64,000 nucleotides of DNA from Amorphophallus konjac. Its lineage: Eukaryota; Streptophyta; Magnoliopsida; Alismatales; Araceae. The notes beneath the pieces are model-generated. The model was not told the DNA's origin. It did not search any database and saw nothing but the letters and a program-made list of their open reading frames with translations. Location of the stretch: positions 232,175,224-232,239,223 of the forward strand of contig CM040118.1 of the NCBI GenBank assembly GCA_022559845.1, given 5' to 3'. Made by a program: the position numbers and the translations under genes. This document shows, in pieces, positions 22,320-31,800 of the stretch (positions are counted from its first letter, which is position 1; every line of letters begins with the position of its first letter).

Positions 22320-22680
22320 AACGCAGGAAAGAGACGACCTGGGGCAGGTCGCTATCAACCAAAGAGACAACAGAGTCACTGTCGTGAATCACTGTGAAAG
22401 TCCACGAGCCAGCAGTGAGAAAATGAAACACGCCTCTGGGTGAGGCGCTATGATCGAAAAGGACGCCTCTGTGAGAGGGCGTCAAATCTGAAACCGTGCC
22501 TGGATGTGAGACGCTATGCAGTAAAGGGGCGCCCTGGGGCAGGGCATGAATTCACAGGCAGTGTGATAAAAGCAATAGAATAATAAAAGACGCCTTGGCA
22601 GAAGACGTGACACAGAAAGAAAATGCCCTGGATGAAGGCGTTAAAAGAAAAAGCGCCTCTGGTTGAGGCATTAATTAAGG
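22320..22680. repeat. Mini-hairpin array in Tat-1 leader
   Basis: Units of about 25-40 bp spacing, for example ACGACC followed by GGTCGC, ACGCCTC followed by GAGGCGC, and ACGCC followed by GGGCGT. The unit design is the same as in the LTR and in the antisense-gene spacers. Confidence 0.7.
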
Positions 22681-22726
22681 AAATATATCAAACAATCACA
22701 AACTGGCTGATCCCGGGAGTGTGCAG

Positions 22727-22836
22727 TGTGCACGGTGGAGGGTGCCCGTGGGGCACAAAAGGAGAGGTACCGTGGGTACCGAGGGGAAAGGGCACACGTG
22801 GGTGCCAATAGGAAAGGGCACACGTGGGTGCCAATA
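22727..22836. repeat. Palindrome cluster beside the Tat-1 primer site
   Basis: Imperfect palindromes GGTGCCCGTGGGGCAC, GGTACCGTGGGTACC and a 26-bp direct repeat (22785-22810 and 22811-22836), each copy holding GGCACACGTGGGTGCC. All lie within about 145 bases of the primer site. Confidence 0.75.
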
Positions 22837-22867
22837 GGAGATGGTAATCAAAAGAAAAACAGTGGAT

Positions 22868-22885
22868 GTCCCACCGTGATCGCCA
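22868..22885 (-). other. Tat-1 primer-binding site
   Basis: Three bases inside the 5' LTR the sense strand begins TGGCGATCACGGTGGGAC. TGG pairs with the CCA end of a tRNA. It is not the initiator-Met site. From memory it most resembles the 3' end of a plant arginine tRNA, with mismatches; tRNA identity is tentative. Confidence 0.65.
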
Positions 22886-23602
22886 ATTTGTAGATCGTGA
22901 TAAATCCACACATGAAGAAGAGTTTAAATACGAGAAAGCATAATAAAAATAAGGGGAGATGATATAATAATAAAGAAAAGAAGCACGTGGTGCTACTAAG
23001 GAGGGTGATCGCCAGAGGGGTTACCTCAAGAAGAAACAAAGAAGATCTTGAATACCTGGTGGAAAAGAAAACGCGGGCTGGATTGTGAATTCCACCTCCT
23101 CCTTCAATCGGCCGGCCGATGAAGGGGGTTTTTCTTTATTAATTACCTTGCAAAAGAAACAAAACAAACAAGCAAAAGAAGTGGATCAGCCAAGTGAATG
23201 TAGTATCAATCCCAGTAGATGATGTGATGATGAAATAAGAACAAAACATGCGCACCTTTCTTTTGTTTTTTTTAAAACCCCTAAAGAATTAGGGAAAGAG
23301 GAGATATGATGAAGCTAACGTAAAAAGGGAAAAGAAACACAGTGGACGTGATGATGATCGATGAACACAAAACAACACAAACAAAATAAACAAAGACCCC
23401 TGCTGTCCCTGACGACAGTAAAGGGGGAGCCAAAGTCGATGCTGTTGACAGGAAGAAGCGGAAGCAGAGCTCTTCTAAAAGATCTCACGGGAAGAAGATG
23501 AAGAGCCTCTGTAAACCATGTAACCTCCGACCTCAGCAAACTCTAATCTCATCTGATCTCCTTTTTTCCTCCCGTAACCTCGCGTGAGATCGATCAAGAC
23601 AT

Positions 23603-23614
23603 CCCTATATAGGG
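23603..23614 (-). promoter_or_regulatory. Putative Tat-1 promoter TATA box
   Basis: CCCTATATAGGG lies about 610 bases from the sense start of the 5' LTR. It is conserved between both LTRs and is the best TATA candidate. Being a perfect palindrome it could in principle work both ways. Confidence 0.5.
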
Positions 23615-23764
23615 TTCTAGATCCAAGATAACCTCAGATTCGGAAGGATAAGAACGGGCAATGATCAAAAGCAGGCAGGACTCTAGTTCCAATTCGAGCA
23701 AGGAGACCATTGAAGGCAGGGAACTACTCAGGAAAGACGAGTTTAAGCAGGACACCGAAAGATA

Positions 23765-24070
23765 AAACATGACCTTTAGAAGGGCGTCAAATCACAAATT
23801 GACGACCTACATCAAGACGTCACTCAAAAACATGACCATGATCAAGGGCATCACTTCTTGGATTAAATTTGGCAATAAAACTTACTTTATTATGAGAAAA
23901 CGCCTGAGATGAAGGCGTTACTTGAAAACAGGCCCTCAGGAAGGACGTTAATCAATAATTTGAAATTTATTTGAAACCAGATAATACCAGGAATTGACGC
24001 CCTGACATCTGGTCGTCCTTTCTTTTGAACACGCCCTAGATAAGGTCGCTTTTTTTAAAACATGCCCCTC
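23765..24070. repeat. Mini-hairpin array in Tat-1 5' LTR
   Basis: Counterpart of the 6440-6780 array. Several arms have lost CG by C to T or G to A change relative to the other LTR, for example CACGACC against CATGACC. Confidence 0.7.
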
Positions 24071-24222
24071 TTCAGGTCGCGAATCACAAAAATGCAAGAA
24101 TAAATCAAGAACACATAAAAATAGAAAAACTTCATATTATGAATGTATTGAAGTTCACTTTGGGGCGTCAACATGGTGACATGAGATTTGATCAACATAG
24201 CGTCAATTTTGGCGTGTCTACA

Positions 24223-24227
24223 TCCAC
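24223..24227. repeat. Target site duplication of Tat-1, right copy (TCCAC)
   Basis: Identical to 5576-5580; Copia-I gag resumes directly after it. Confidence 0.93.
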
Positions 24228-24879
24228 CTCCTTTGAAATTCATCTCATAGGTCATAAGAGATCCTATGAGTTCATTCACAGTCAAGATAGTCAAATCTTT
24301 TGACTCCTCAATCACAATGACCTTAGTGTGCCATGCCGGGGATAAGGATCTAAGGATTTTCCTGACTATATCTGCCTCAGCAAGATCCTTCCCTAGCCCT
24401 TTAAGAGTATTTGTGATTAAAGACAACCTGGCATACATCTAAGTTATATTCTCGTCTGCATTCATCTTAAACATTTCATACTTAGAAGTATAGAGATTTA
24501 CCTTCGAGGCTTTCACTTGAGCTGTACCTTCATAGATCAATTACAGCTCATCCCACATTCGCTTGGCAGTTCTGTATGCAGATATACGAGCATATTCCTC
24601 TGGATGAATAGCACACTGGATGATGTTCAGCGTCGTCCAGTTGAGTGAAGAGAGCTTGACATGGTCATCTGTCCAAGCATCCTCGTTTGGTGGCAGATCA
24701 TATGGCCCCATCGTGATTACTCTCCACAGTTTATGACTCTGAGCCCTGATGAACACTTCCATCCTGTTCTTCCAAAATAGATAGTTACTACCATCGAAAT
24801 AAGGAGGGCGACTAATGGATTGACCTTTGGCCATGAAGGTTCTAGGACCACCAGCATTCCCTTGACCGTTCATCCACAT
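24228..24879 (-). pseudogene. Copia-I gag, N-terminal half
   Basis: Begins near MWMNGQGNAGG at 24879, about 12 bases inside the primer site. It contains the copia gag signature ISRPPYFDGSNYLFWKNRM, then WTDDHVKLSSLNWTTLN, a KRMWDEL block and the downstream LRSLSPAWHTKV and LIGSLMTYEM blocks of the UBN2-type gag domain. In-frame stops TAA at 24541-24543 and TAG at 24439-24441 break it. It ends at FKGGG where Tat-1 inserted, and continues on the far side at 5580. The frame is the same across both stops. Confidence 0.88.
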
Positions 24880-24890
24880 GGCGTAAACTT

Positions 24891-24902
24891 GCTCTGATAC
24901 CA
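24891..24902 (-). other. Copia-I primer-binding site
   Basis: The sense strand reads TGGTATCAGAGC, complementary to the 3' end of initiator methionine tRNA, just inside the LTR that ends at 24905. Confidence 0.92.
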
Positions 24903-25750
24903 ATTGTTAGCACAGCAAGAGTGATATAGAAGGGGGGGGATGAATAGATCACTCCCAATTTGTAAAAACTTAGGCGGAAAATAATTTCTACTGCTAACGC
25001 ACCTCCTTAATCCATACACAGAGAAATGTAAATGAGAATGAAGAACTGATCACATGGAAGCAAAGAGACAAGCAGATGAAGAGCATAGATAACAATAGCA
25101 AACCACAGAGGAGGCACTCAGTTTTTAGGTGGTTCGATTGCAGTCCGCAATCTACATCCACCCCTCACTCCAACTAGAGTGAGGATTCCACTAGACGATG
25201 CTAGATCAATCCAGACTCAGTCTGCGAACAACATGCTGCCACACAGCTTGAACACCAAGGGAAACAAATCCCTCAACCAAGTTCTGCTACCCACAGAACT
25301 TGAAACCTGTTCTAGCTCCCAGCTAGAACACAACCGGAGAATCCTCTCCCTTCCTCCACACACCGGAGGGAAACTGTTAATGACAACCAGTCACTAACAC
25401 CACCAGAGATCACCGATCTCTCTTCCTCTGCAACTCAGAGAGAAACTGGAGTGATACTCCCTTCCTCCACACACCGGAGGGAAAATAATTCAAATCAGAA
25501 GGATGAAGAAAATGAAACGAAAAACAAAGAAGAAACAAAAAACCAATGAAGAAGATATCGGTTCTGAAACCCAATATAAATGTAGCTTCAAATGAAGCAA
25601 TTCATCAATCCACAACTACTGCTCTCTCTCTCGAACAAACTCCTCTCGGATCTGGAACTCTCTGCTCTTTTTCTTTTCTGGATCGTGCAATCTCTCACCA
25701 ATGGCTTCTGCTTTCTCTATTCACGATCGAGCTTTAACTGAAGGATGAAG

Positions 25751-25765
25751 CTCTATATTTATAGC
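25751..25765 (-). promoter_or_regulatory. Putative Copia-I LTR promoter
   Basis: Sense strand reads GCTATAAATATAGAG, a good plant TATA box, between the motif array (upstream in sense) and the transcribed R/U5 part. Confidence 0.6.
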
Positions 25766-25959
25766 AGATATTGGCATGTGGCTGCCAGGTTCCCGCCCAT
25801 GCACTTTTGGCCAGATCATTTGAATTTCGACCACATGGCAGCATCCTGACCAGGTTGCCATCCACGTGTCATGCGCCCGTTGTCTTGGATCACGTGCCAG
25901 GTGCCAACCTTGGTTCACGTGCCCAATCATCAACCTGAATCGCCTGCAGACAGACAGAT

Positions 25960-27480
25960 GGAATGTATAGACTTAGTTAGTTCAGGCTATTAACATGAAT
26001 GTATATACTTCAGAAACTTCAACTGATTAAGTGTGTACAACGTGAGAGAGTGTACAGACTTAATGAAGGAGGCGCATGTGTGAAGGTAGTGTATAGACTT
26101 ATGAACAATGTAGACGAATGTCAGTGTATAGACTATGAACAATGCAAATGAATGGCAGTGTATAGACTATGAACAAGCGCATGTGAAGGCATTGTATAGA
26201 CTTAAGAAGAACAAAGCAAACAAGCCTTACTAATGTGTACACTTAACAAAGCTTCTGCCACTGTATAGACTTCACGAAGCCTAACCAGTGTACAGACTTG
26301 GAACATGTGTGAGACTCTTAATAAGACGGTGAGCAATGAACTGACTTGAACCCCAACGGAGATGTATACACTTTGACATGCTTGAGCCAGTGTTCAGACT
26401 TTGAACCAATGTGCTGTGAGCACTGTATAGACTTTTCCAGAGTGAGACGATGCATTAGACACTCGGCTGTACAGAATTGGAGATTTCTGAATGAACCGAT
26501 CCGCTGATGAATCGATGTACAGACTCTGATTGTAAAGGCAGTCTGTATAGACTTGAATCGCTTGAAGCGATGTATAGACTGTGTGAAGCTCAAGCACTGT
26601 ACAGACTTATGAAGACTTCAGCGTTGTACAGACTTGGTGAAGCTCAAGTGGATGTATAGACTTGATGAACCACTGTGGATGTGTGGACTTGAGCGAATGA
26701 AGCCGATGTACAGACTTGGTAAATCGAAGCCTCTGTACAGACTTTCCTAAGACGCAGTTCAATGTATAGACTTGAACGACTGAGGCCGATGTACAGACTT
26801 GCCTAAGACACAGCATGAGACGCTGGCTAAGACGGACGCTGTACAGACTTTGAAGACATTGAACGTTTGAGCAGCATACAATGTACACACTTAGTGATGT
26901 ACAGACTTGGCCAGGAAAGCGTAGGGAAATGTTGAGTGTATGGACTTGGCCAATGCGTAGGAAAAGATATCGAATGTACAGAGTTGGTGAATCACAGACC
27001 AGTGTATAGACTTAGAGAAATGAAGTCTAGTGTATAGACTTGGAGAACTGTTCAATGTGTTGGGTTGGCGTTGTATAGACTTGGCTTTGAACACTTGGGC
27101 TGAAGGCAATGTGCAGACTAAGCGATGTATAGACTTTGCTGAAGCTATCTCTGAAGCAATGTTCAGACTTTACAAACAAGATTCTGGGCGATGTATAGAC
27201 TTACACTATCGGATGTGTAGACTTCAAGACAATGCAGTAGCCAGTGTATAGACATGAAGTTTGACAATCCAATGTATAGAGTTGAAGCTTGGAAGGATGT
27301 ATAGGGTTGAGCTGAACTGACTTTGGCAATGTGCAGACTTGACTGGTCGGGCAGTGTACAGACTTAGAGTATTAGGATCAATGTGTAGACTTCAGTTGGA
27401 GGGTGCTCGATGTACAGACTTGAAGAAGATATGCCAATGTACAGACTAAATGGATCAAGCTGGTGTATAGACTTTGTGCC
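25960..27480 (-). repeat. Phased AAGTCTGTACA/AAGTCTATACA array in Copia-I LTR
   Basis: Dozens of copies of TGTAYAGACTT (plus strand) spaced about 28-40 bp, with unrelated sequence between. It forms the upstream half of U3 in the element's sense. Several short open frames here arise only because the motif has no stop codon in any minus-strand frame. Confidence 0.85.
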
Positions 27481-27683
27481 CAAACCATCAATGCTCTGAT
27501 GCGTCGACCCACCCTTGCTGATGAGTCGACCCACTGTTGTTGATATTAACCAAACAGTGTAGATAGATGAAATAATGGAACAGCATATGAACTGAACTCA
27601 CTTAGATGATGAACCAGCAAGAATCTAGAGATAGGAGATTGATTTATAGTGTGAGACATCATCAAAATCATAGGGATGCAACA

Positions 27684-28246
27684 GGTCCTATTTATAGAGT
27701 TTTGGTTAGGATTTGAAGATTAGATCGATTCTAGAGTCCTTAATTTGTCAGAACATAATCCCTAAGAGTCCTTAGCAATGCTATAATCTATCCCAAATTG
27801 ATCTCTTGTAGATAGGATTTCAAAGTTCCAATCTTTTTGTAATTTCCTCACCTTACGGAATCTGTAGGATGTAACGGTCGTGTCTAGGTGCGTTACAGGG
27901 CTGTGGCAGTCGCCCGATAGACCGTTACATGTAACGTGTATGGAGTTTCAATTTAATAAAACTCTTTTATTCATTTATCCATATAATTATCTTATATAAT
28001 TAGTATTTATCTTTAAAATACGTGAATAAGCCAATTACCCTTCTAGAATATAGGCCAAACTTGATGGGCTTGGTTCATAAACCTTTTGGACAATTATTAG
28101 ATAGACTAGGTTAACTAACTAGCCCTTTTGAGCCTTATATTGACTTATTAATCCAATAACTCCTTCATTAATTTATTTAAGCCTTTATAATTTCCATAAA
28201 ATTATTTTATAATTCAAAAATTATTTATAAATTCTGGGGCACTACA
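27684..28246 (-). repeat. Gypsy-1 3' LTR, part not displaced by Copia-I
   Basis: About 560 bp matching 35659-36220 with roughly ten differences by eye. Homology starts exactly at the Copia-I LTR end, with GGTCC as the likely duplicated target. It retains the TATA-like CTATTTATAG and one GTAACGG/CGTTAC hairpin. Confidence 0.88.
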
Positions 28247-28260
28247 CCCTCCCCCACTTA
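28247..28260 (-). other. Gypsy-1 polypurine tract
   Basis: Sense strand AAGTGGGGGAGGG directly before the LTR starting TGTAGTGCCCC. Confidence 0.8.
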
Positions 28261-28304
28261 GATGAATTTGGTCCCCAAATTTAATATATAGATTTCGGAG
28301 AGTG

Positions 28305-29626
28305 TACTTACAGTTAAATAATTCTGGGAATCTTTTCCGCATGGTTGCTTCGGTTTCCCATGTTGCTTCATATGGTCATGTTTCCTTCCATTGAATCATG
28401 ACCATAGTAATAACTTTATTTCTTAGTTGACGCACTTCCCGTTCCAGAATCTTTATTGGCTTTTGCTCGTACGTCATATCCTTCTGAATTTCCAGATTGT
28501 TATAAGTAATAATATGGTCAGGATCATATACATACTTCTTCAACATAGAGACGTGAAATACATCATGAACTCCTGCTAATTGTGGAGGTAAAGCCAATTT
28601 GTAAGCCACTTCACCAACCCTTTCGAGAATTTCAAATGAGTCAATGAATCTTGGATTTAACTTCCCTTTAATGCCAAATCTTCTAATACCACGACCTGGA
28701 GAAATCTTTAAATATACATGATCTCTTACCTGAAACTCCAAGTCACGTCTTCGATTGTCAGCATAAGACTTTTACCTATCTTGTGCCATTTTCATTTTTT
28801 CTTGAATGATCTTGATGTTTTCTGTAGAGTTCCTGATGAGATCGGGGCCTAGGAATTATCTTTCCCCTATTTCACTCCAACATATTGGTGATCGACAGCT
28901 TTTTTCGTATAAAGCTTCAAAAGGTGCCATTTGTATGCTGGCCTGATAACTATTGTTATATGCAAACTCTACTAGAGGCAAATGATCATGCCAACTACCT
29001 CCAAAGTCGATAGCACAAGCCCTGAGCATATCTTCTACTACCTGATTTGTTCTTTCCGTTTGACCATCTGTTTGTGGATGAAAAGCTGTGCTAAAATTCA
29101 ATCTAGTCCCTAGTGACTGTTGTAGACCCTTCCAGAACTGTGATGTGAATCGAGGATCTCTTCAGATATAATAGTGATTTGGGACACCATGTAGTTTGAC
29201 AATCTCCTTTATGTATAATGCTGCTAGAATATCCGCAGACCATCGACTCTTTATTGGTATGAAGTGTGTGGATTTAGTCAATCGGTCTATGATTACCCAT
29301 ATTCCATCGTGTCCACCTCTTGTCTTAGGTAAACCCATAATAAAGTCTATCCTTATACTCTCCCATTTCCATTCGGGAATACTCAAGGGGTGTAATTTAC
29401 CTACGAGTCTAAAATGTTCTGCTTTTACTTGTTGGCAGGTGAGACAACGGGATACGAAATCAGCTATTTCTCTCTTCATGTTGGGCCACCAGAAATTTCT
29501 TTTGAGATCTTGATACATCTTTGTTCCTCCTAGATGAATTGTGTATTTGGAATTATGTGCTTCATCTAGGATCAGTTTCTTCGTAGCCTCATGATCTGGT
29601 ACACATATTCGGCCCTTGAATAACAA
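28305..29626 (-). pseudogene. Gypsy-1 integrase with chromodomain-like C-terminus
   Basis: Pieces of one integrase. The HHCC segment has KRNFWWPNMKREI and CLTCQQVKAEH near 29430-29500. The core has WESIRIDFIMGLP, TAFHPQTDGQTERTNQ and VEFAYNNSYQAS. The GPY/F-type region has FEILERVGEVAYKLALPP and VFHVSMLKKY. The tail PIKILEREVRQLRNKVI, a VMIQW block and an EATWE block after an in-frame TGA at 28373-28375 look like a chromodomain, which in chromoviruses guides integration to marked chromatin. Stops near 29160, 28855 and 28742 break the frame. Confidence 0.85.
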
Positions 29627-30169
29627 TCTTTTGTCATTGGAAATAGAAAAATCTGGTCTTTGTTCAATATTGGCCTTAACTTCCAGTAATATAGGATCAT
29701 CATTTTACAGTTTGACCAGATCTTCTATCAATGTAGGTTGAGCTCAGATATTAGCTATAAAACAATCTTCTTCCTTTATGTCTATATCTAAGTTCAACTG
29801 AGCAAATTGGGGAACAAGGTTAGTTACACTAATCATAAGACTTGATAGCATACCCATTGGTTTTCTTTTGAGTGCATCCGCTACAGCATTAGCCTTGCCA
29901 GGATGATATTGAATAGCAAAATCAAAGTCTTTGAGATATTCTAACCACCTCCTCTACCTCATGTTAAGCTCTTTTTAAGAGAATAAATATTTCAAGCTTT
30001 TATGGTCCGAGTATACCGTAAACTTTTCTCCATAGAGATAATGACGCCAAATTTTCAAGGCGAAAATAACCGCTGCTAATTCCAAATCATGTACAGGATA
30101 GTTTTCCTCATGATGTTACAAGTGTCTTGAAGAATAACAGATTACTTTTCCATTCTACATGAGGACGCA
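29627..30169 (-). pseudogene. Gypsy-1 RNase H region, heavily decayed
   Basis: Between reverse transcriptase and integrase. No long frame survives. Position and residual matches on the sense strand indicate the RNase H and linker to integrase. Confidence 0.55.
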
Positions 30170-31270
30170 TCATAAGCCAATGCCAGACGCATCCGTATAC
30201 ACTTCGAATCCACCACCTTCCATCGGTAGTGATAGAATAGGAGCTATCGTAAGATGATTCTTAAGAGTTTGGAAACACTTCTCACATTCCTCGGACCATA
30301 CAAAAGGGCTTTCTTTTCTTGTGAGTCTGGTTAAAGGAACCGTAATTTTTGAGAAGTCCTGAATGAATCTCCTATAATAACCAGCTAAACCCAGAAAGCT
30401 TCTTACTTCTGATATAGTCGTTGGCCGACTCCAATTCTTGACAGCTTCTACCTTAGAAGGATCCACAACAATACCTTCTTTTGAAATAATGCGGCCTAGG
30501 AATGAGACTTCCTCGAGCCAGAATTCACACTTATTGAGTTTGGCATAAAGCTTGTGTTCTCTAAGTGTTTGTAAAGCTATTTTCAAATGTTGTTCATGTT
30601 CCTCTTTTATCTTGGAATAGATCAAGATATCATCAATGAAGATGACGATGAACTGGTCTAGATATGGCTGGAAGACATTGTTCATAAGTTGCATGAATGC
30701 TGTTGGGGCATTAGTTAACCCAAACGGCATCACTACTAATTCATAGTGGCCATAACGACTTTGAAAAGCCGATTTATAAATGTCCTCTTCTTCAATTCTA
30801 AGTTGATGATAACCTGATCTGAGGTCTATCTTAGAGAAATATTCTGCTCCCGAAAGTTGATCGAAGAGTTCATCAATACGCGGCAACGGATACTTGTTTT
30901 TAATTGTGAGTTGATTCAGTCGCCGGTAATCGATGCATAGCCTGAGAAAACCATCCTTCTTCTTGACAAATAGAATCGGCGCACCCCAAGGGGATGTGCT
31001 AGGTCTGATGAAGCCATTGTCTAGTAGTTCCTACAATTACCTTTTCAATTCCTTAAGCTCCTTGGGGGACATCCTGTAAGGGGCTATAGAAACAGGTGCT
31101 GCTCTTGGAATGAGTTCATTGGTGAAGTTCACTTCCCTCTCGGGCGGTAAACTGGGTAATTCGGATGGAAACACATCGGGGAACTCATTTACAATAGGGA
31201 TGTTTGCTATGTTAATCTCCTTGGATTCGGTAACAATGACAGAAGTAAGAAAAGCTCCACATCCTTGCAA
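30170..31270 (-). pseudogene. Gypsy-1 reverse transcriptase
   Basis: The upstream part (31037-31270) has the FPDVFPSELPSLPPEREV and YRMSPKELKELKR motifs that precede gypsy reverse transcriptases. After stops near 31030 come palm motifs: [31 protein letters not shown] and the catalytic [10 protein letters not shown] near 30620-30650. Next are [15 protein letters not shown] and the start of RNase H ([11 protein letters not shown]) ending at a stop at 30170. It is better preserved than its neighbours but not functional as a polyprotein. Confidence 0.87.
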
Positions 31271-31414
31271 GATAAGTTTGCAAGCGTGAAGAGAAGATAT
31301 GATAGTAGGATGCTTCTTGTACTTGATGCCAAGAAAAGAGAACCTTGGAAGACCGGGTTTTCGAAAGGATATAATCTTATTTCGGCAATTGATATAAGCA
31401 TCATGATCTACAAG

Positions 31415-31800
31415 CTAATCTACCCCTAAAATGGCATCATAACCTTTCATGTCAAGGCATACTAAGTTTGCAGGGAGATTATGACCTTCTATTATCACTT
31501 CACTATCAGGATAATAGTCGGTAAGCTTTGTTCCAAGACCTAAGGGTGTGGAAATAGCAAGATCTGAAGGTAAGGGAACTGATGTGATTGGTAATGTTTT
31601 AGCAAAAGTAGTGGAGATAAAAAAAATGAGAGGCACCCGTATCAAATAGCACAAATGCAGGGTGAGAACAAATTTGAAGAGTACCTTCCATAAGCCCATC
31701 ATCCCTGGGCGCTTCCTCTTCTTCCAGAACAGCATTGAGGCGAGCCTGCCTCCTGCATCCATTACCAGATGACTGGTTTTTCATAAGGGGGCATTCCGGC
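31415..31800 (-). pseudogene. Gypsy-1 aspartic protease
   Basis: Contains VLFDTGASHFF near 31630-31660, the catalytic Asp motif, and a downstream DMKGYDAILGVD block before a stop at 31415. A frame difference separates the two pieces. It lies between the zinc knuckles of gag and the reverse transcriptase, the normal order. Confidence 0.82.

Larger units (their letters stand above)
21773..22888 (-). other. Tat-1 5' leader with mini-hairpins and palindromes
   Basis: About 1.1 kb between primer site and gag with no supported gene. From about 22320 to 22680 there are roughly eight ACGCC/GGCGT mini-hairpin units. From 22727 to 22836 there are tightly packed palindromic segments close to the primer site. 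Confidence 0.65.
5581..24222 (-). mobile_element. Tat-1: Tat-type Ty3/gypsy retrotransposon, full length, 18.6 kb
   Basis: It is bounded by two 1334-bp LTRs (5581-6914 and 22889-24222) beginning TGTAGA and ending TCTACA, with perfect TCCAC duplications. Sense is minus. Order: gag (19714-21772), protease with G-patch (17427-19862), reverse transcriptase and RNase H (15515-17512), a second RNase H (14846-15415), integrase (13556-14836). The extra RNase H before integrase marks the Tat lineage. Between integrase and the 3' LTR are two plus-strand multi-exon genes. The LTRs differ at roughly two dozen positions by eye, mostly C/T or G/A, so the insertion is fairly young. Two stops in pol suggest the copy is now defective or depends on others. 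Confidence 0.92.
22889..24222 (-). repeat. Tat-1 5' LTR
   Basis: 1334 bp, TGTAGATCG to GTGTCTACA, matching 5581-6914 along its whole length with about two dozen substitutions and no length change. It holds the palindromic TATA at 23603-23614 and the mini-hairpin array at about 23765-24070. Confidence 0.93.
1..27683 (-). mobile_element. Copia-I: SIRE-like Ty1/copia retrotransposon, decayed, interrupted by Tat-1
   Basis: The minus strand reads, in order, a long LTR (24905-27683), a tRNA-iMet-type primer site, gag, protease/integrase, reverse transcriptase and RNase H, then a long 3' untranslated region running off the left edge. Integrase before reverse transcriptase is the copia order. Large LTR, coiled-coil gag and several CTCCCCC tracts downstream of pol suggest the SIRE/Maximus lineage (inference). 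Tat-1 (5581-24222) splits gag. Several in-frame stops and a frame break make it non-autonomous today. The right end AACA at 27683 abuts sequence that exactly resumes the Gypsy-1 LTR, so Copia-I inserted into Gypsy-1. Its 3' LTR is outside the window. Confidence 0.88.
24905..27683 (-). repeat. Copia-I 5' LTR
   Basis: In plus orientation it runs from TGTTAGCAC to GGATGCAACA, about 2.78 kb. The right limit is set where the Gypsy-1 LTR resumes (27684 matches from about 35659 on). In sense orientation it starts TGTTGCATCC and soon has TTTTGATGATGTCT, shared with LTR-4. It contains GTCGAC repeats at about 27500-27535, a long phased motif array (25960-27480) and a TATA box at 25751-25765. Confidence 0.85.

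Noticed and set aside
24905..26000. Host gene remnants in plus-strand frames at 25179-25737
   Set aside because: They lie inside the Copia-I LTR, are short, and have no domain or splice support.
24905..27556. Copia-I LTR ending at CAAACA (27556)
   Set aside because: The 127 bases after it do not match the Gypsy-1 LTR, whereas homology begins exactly after AACA at 27683.
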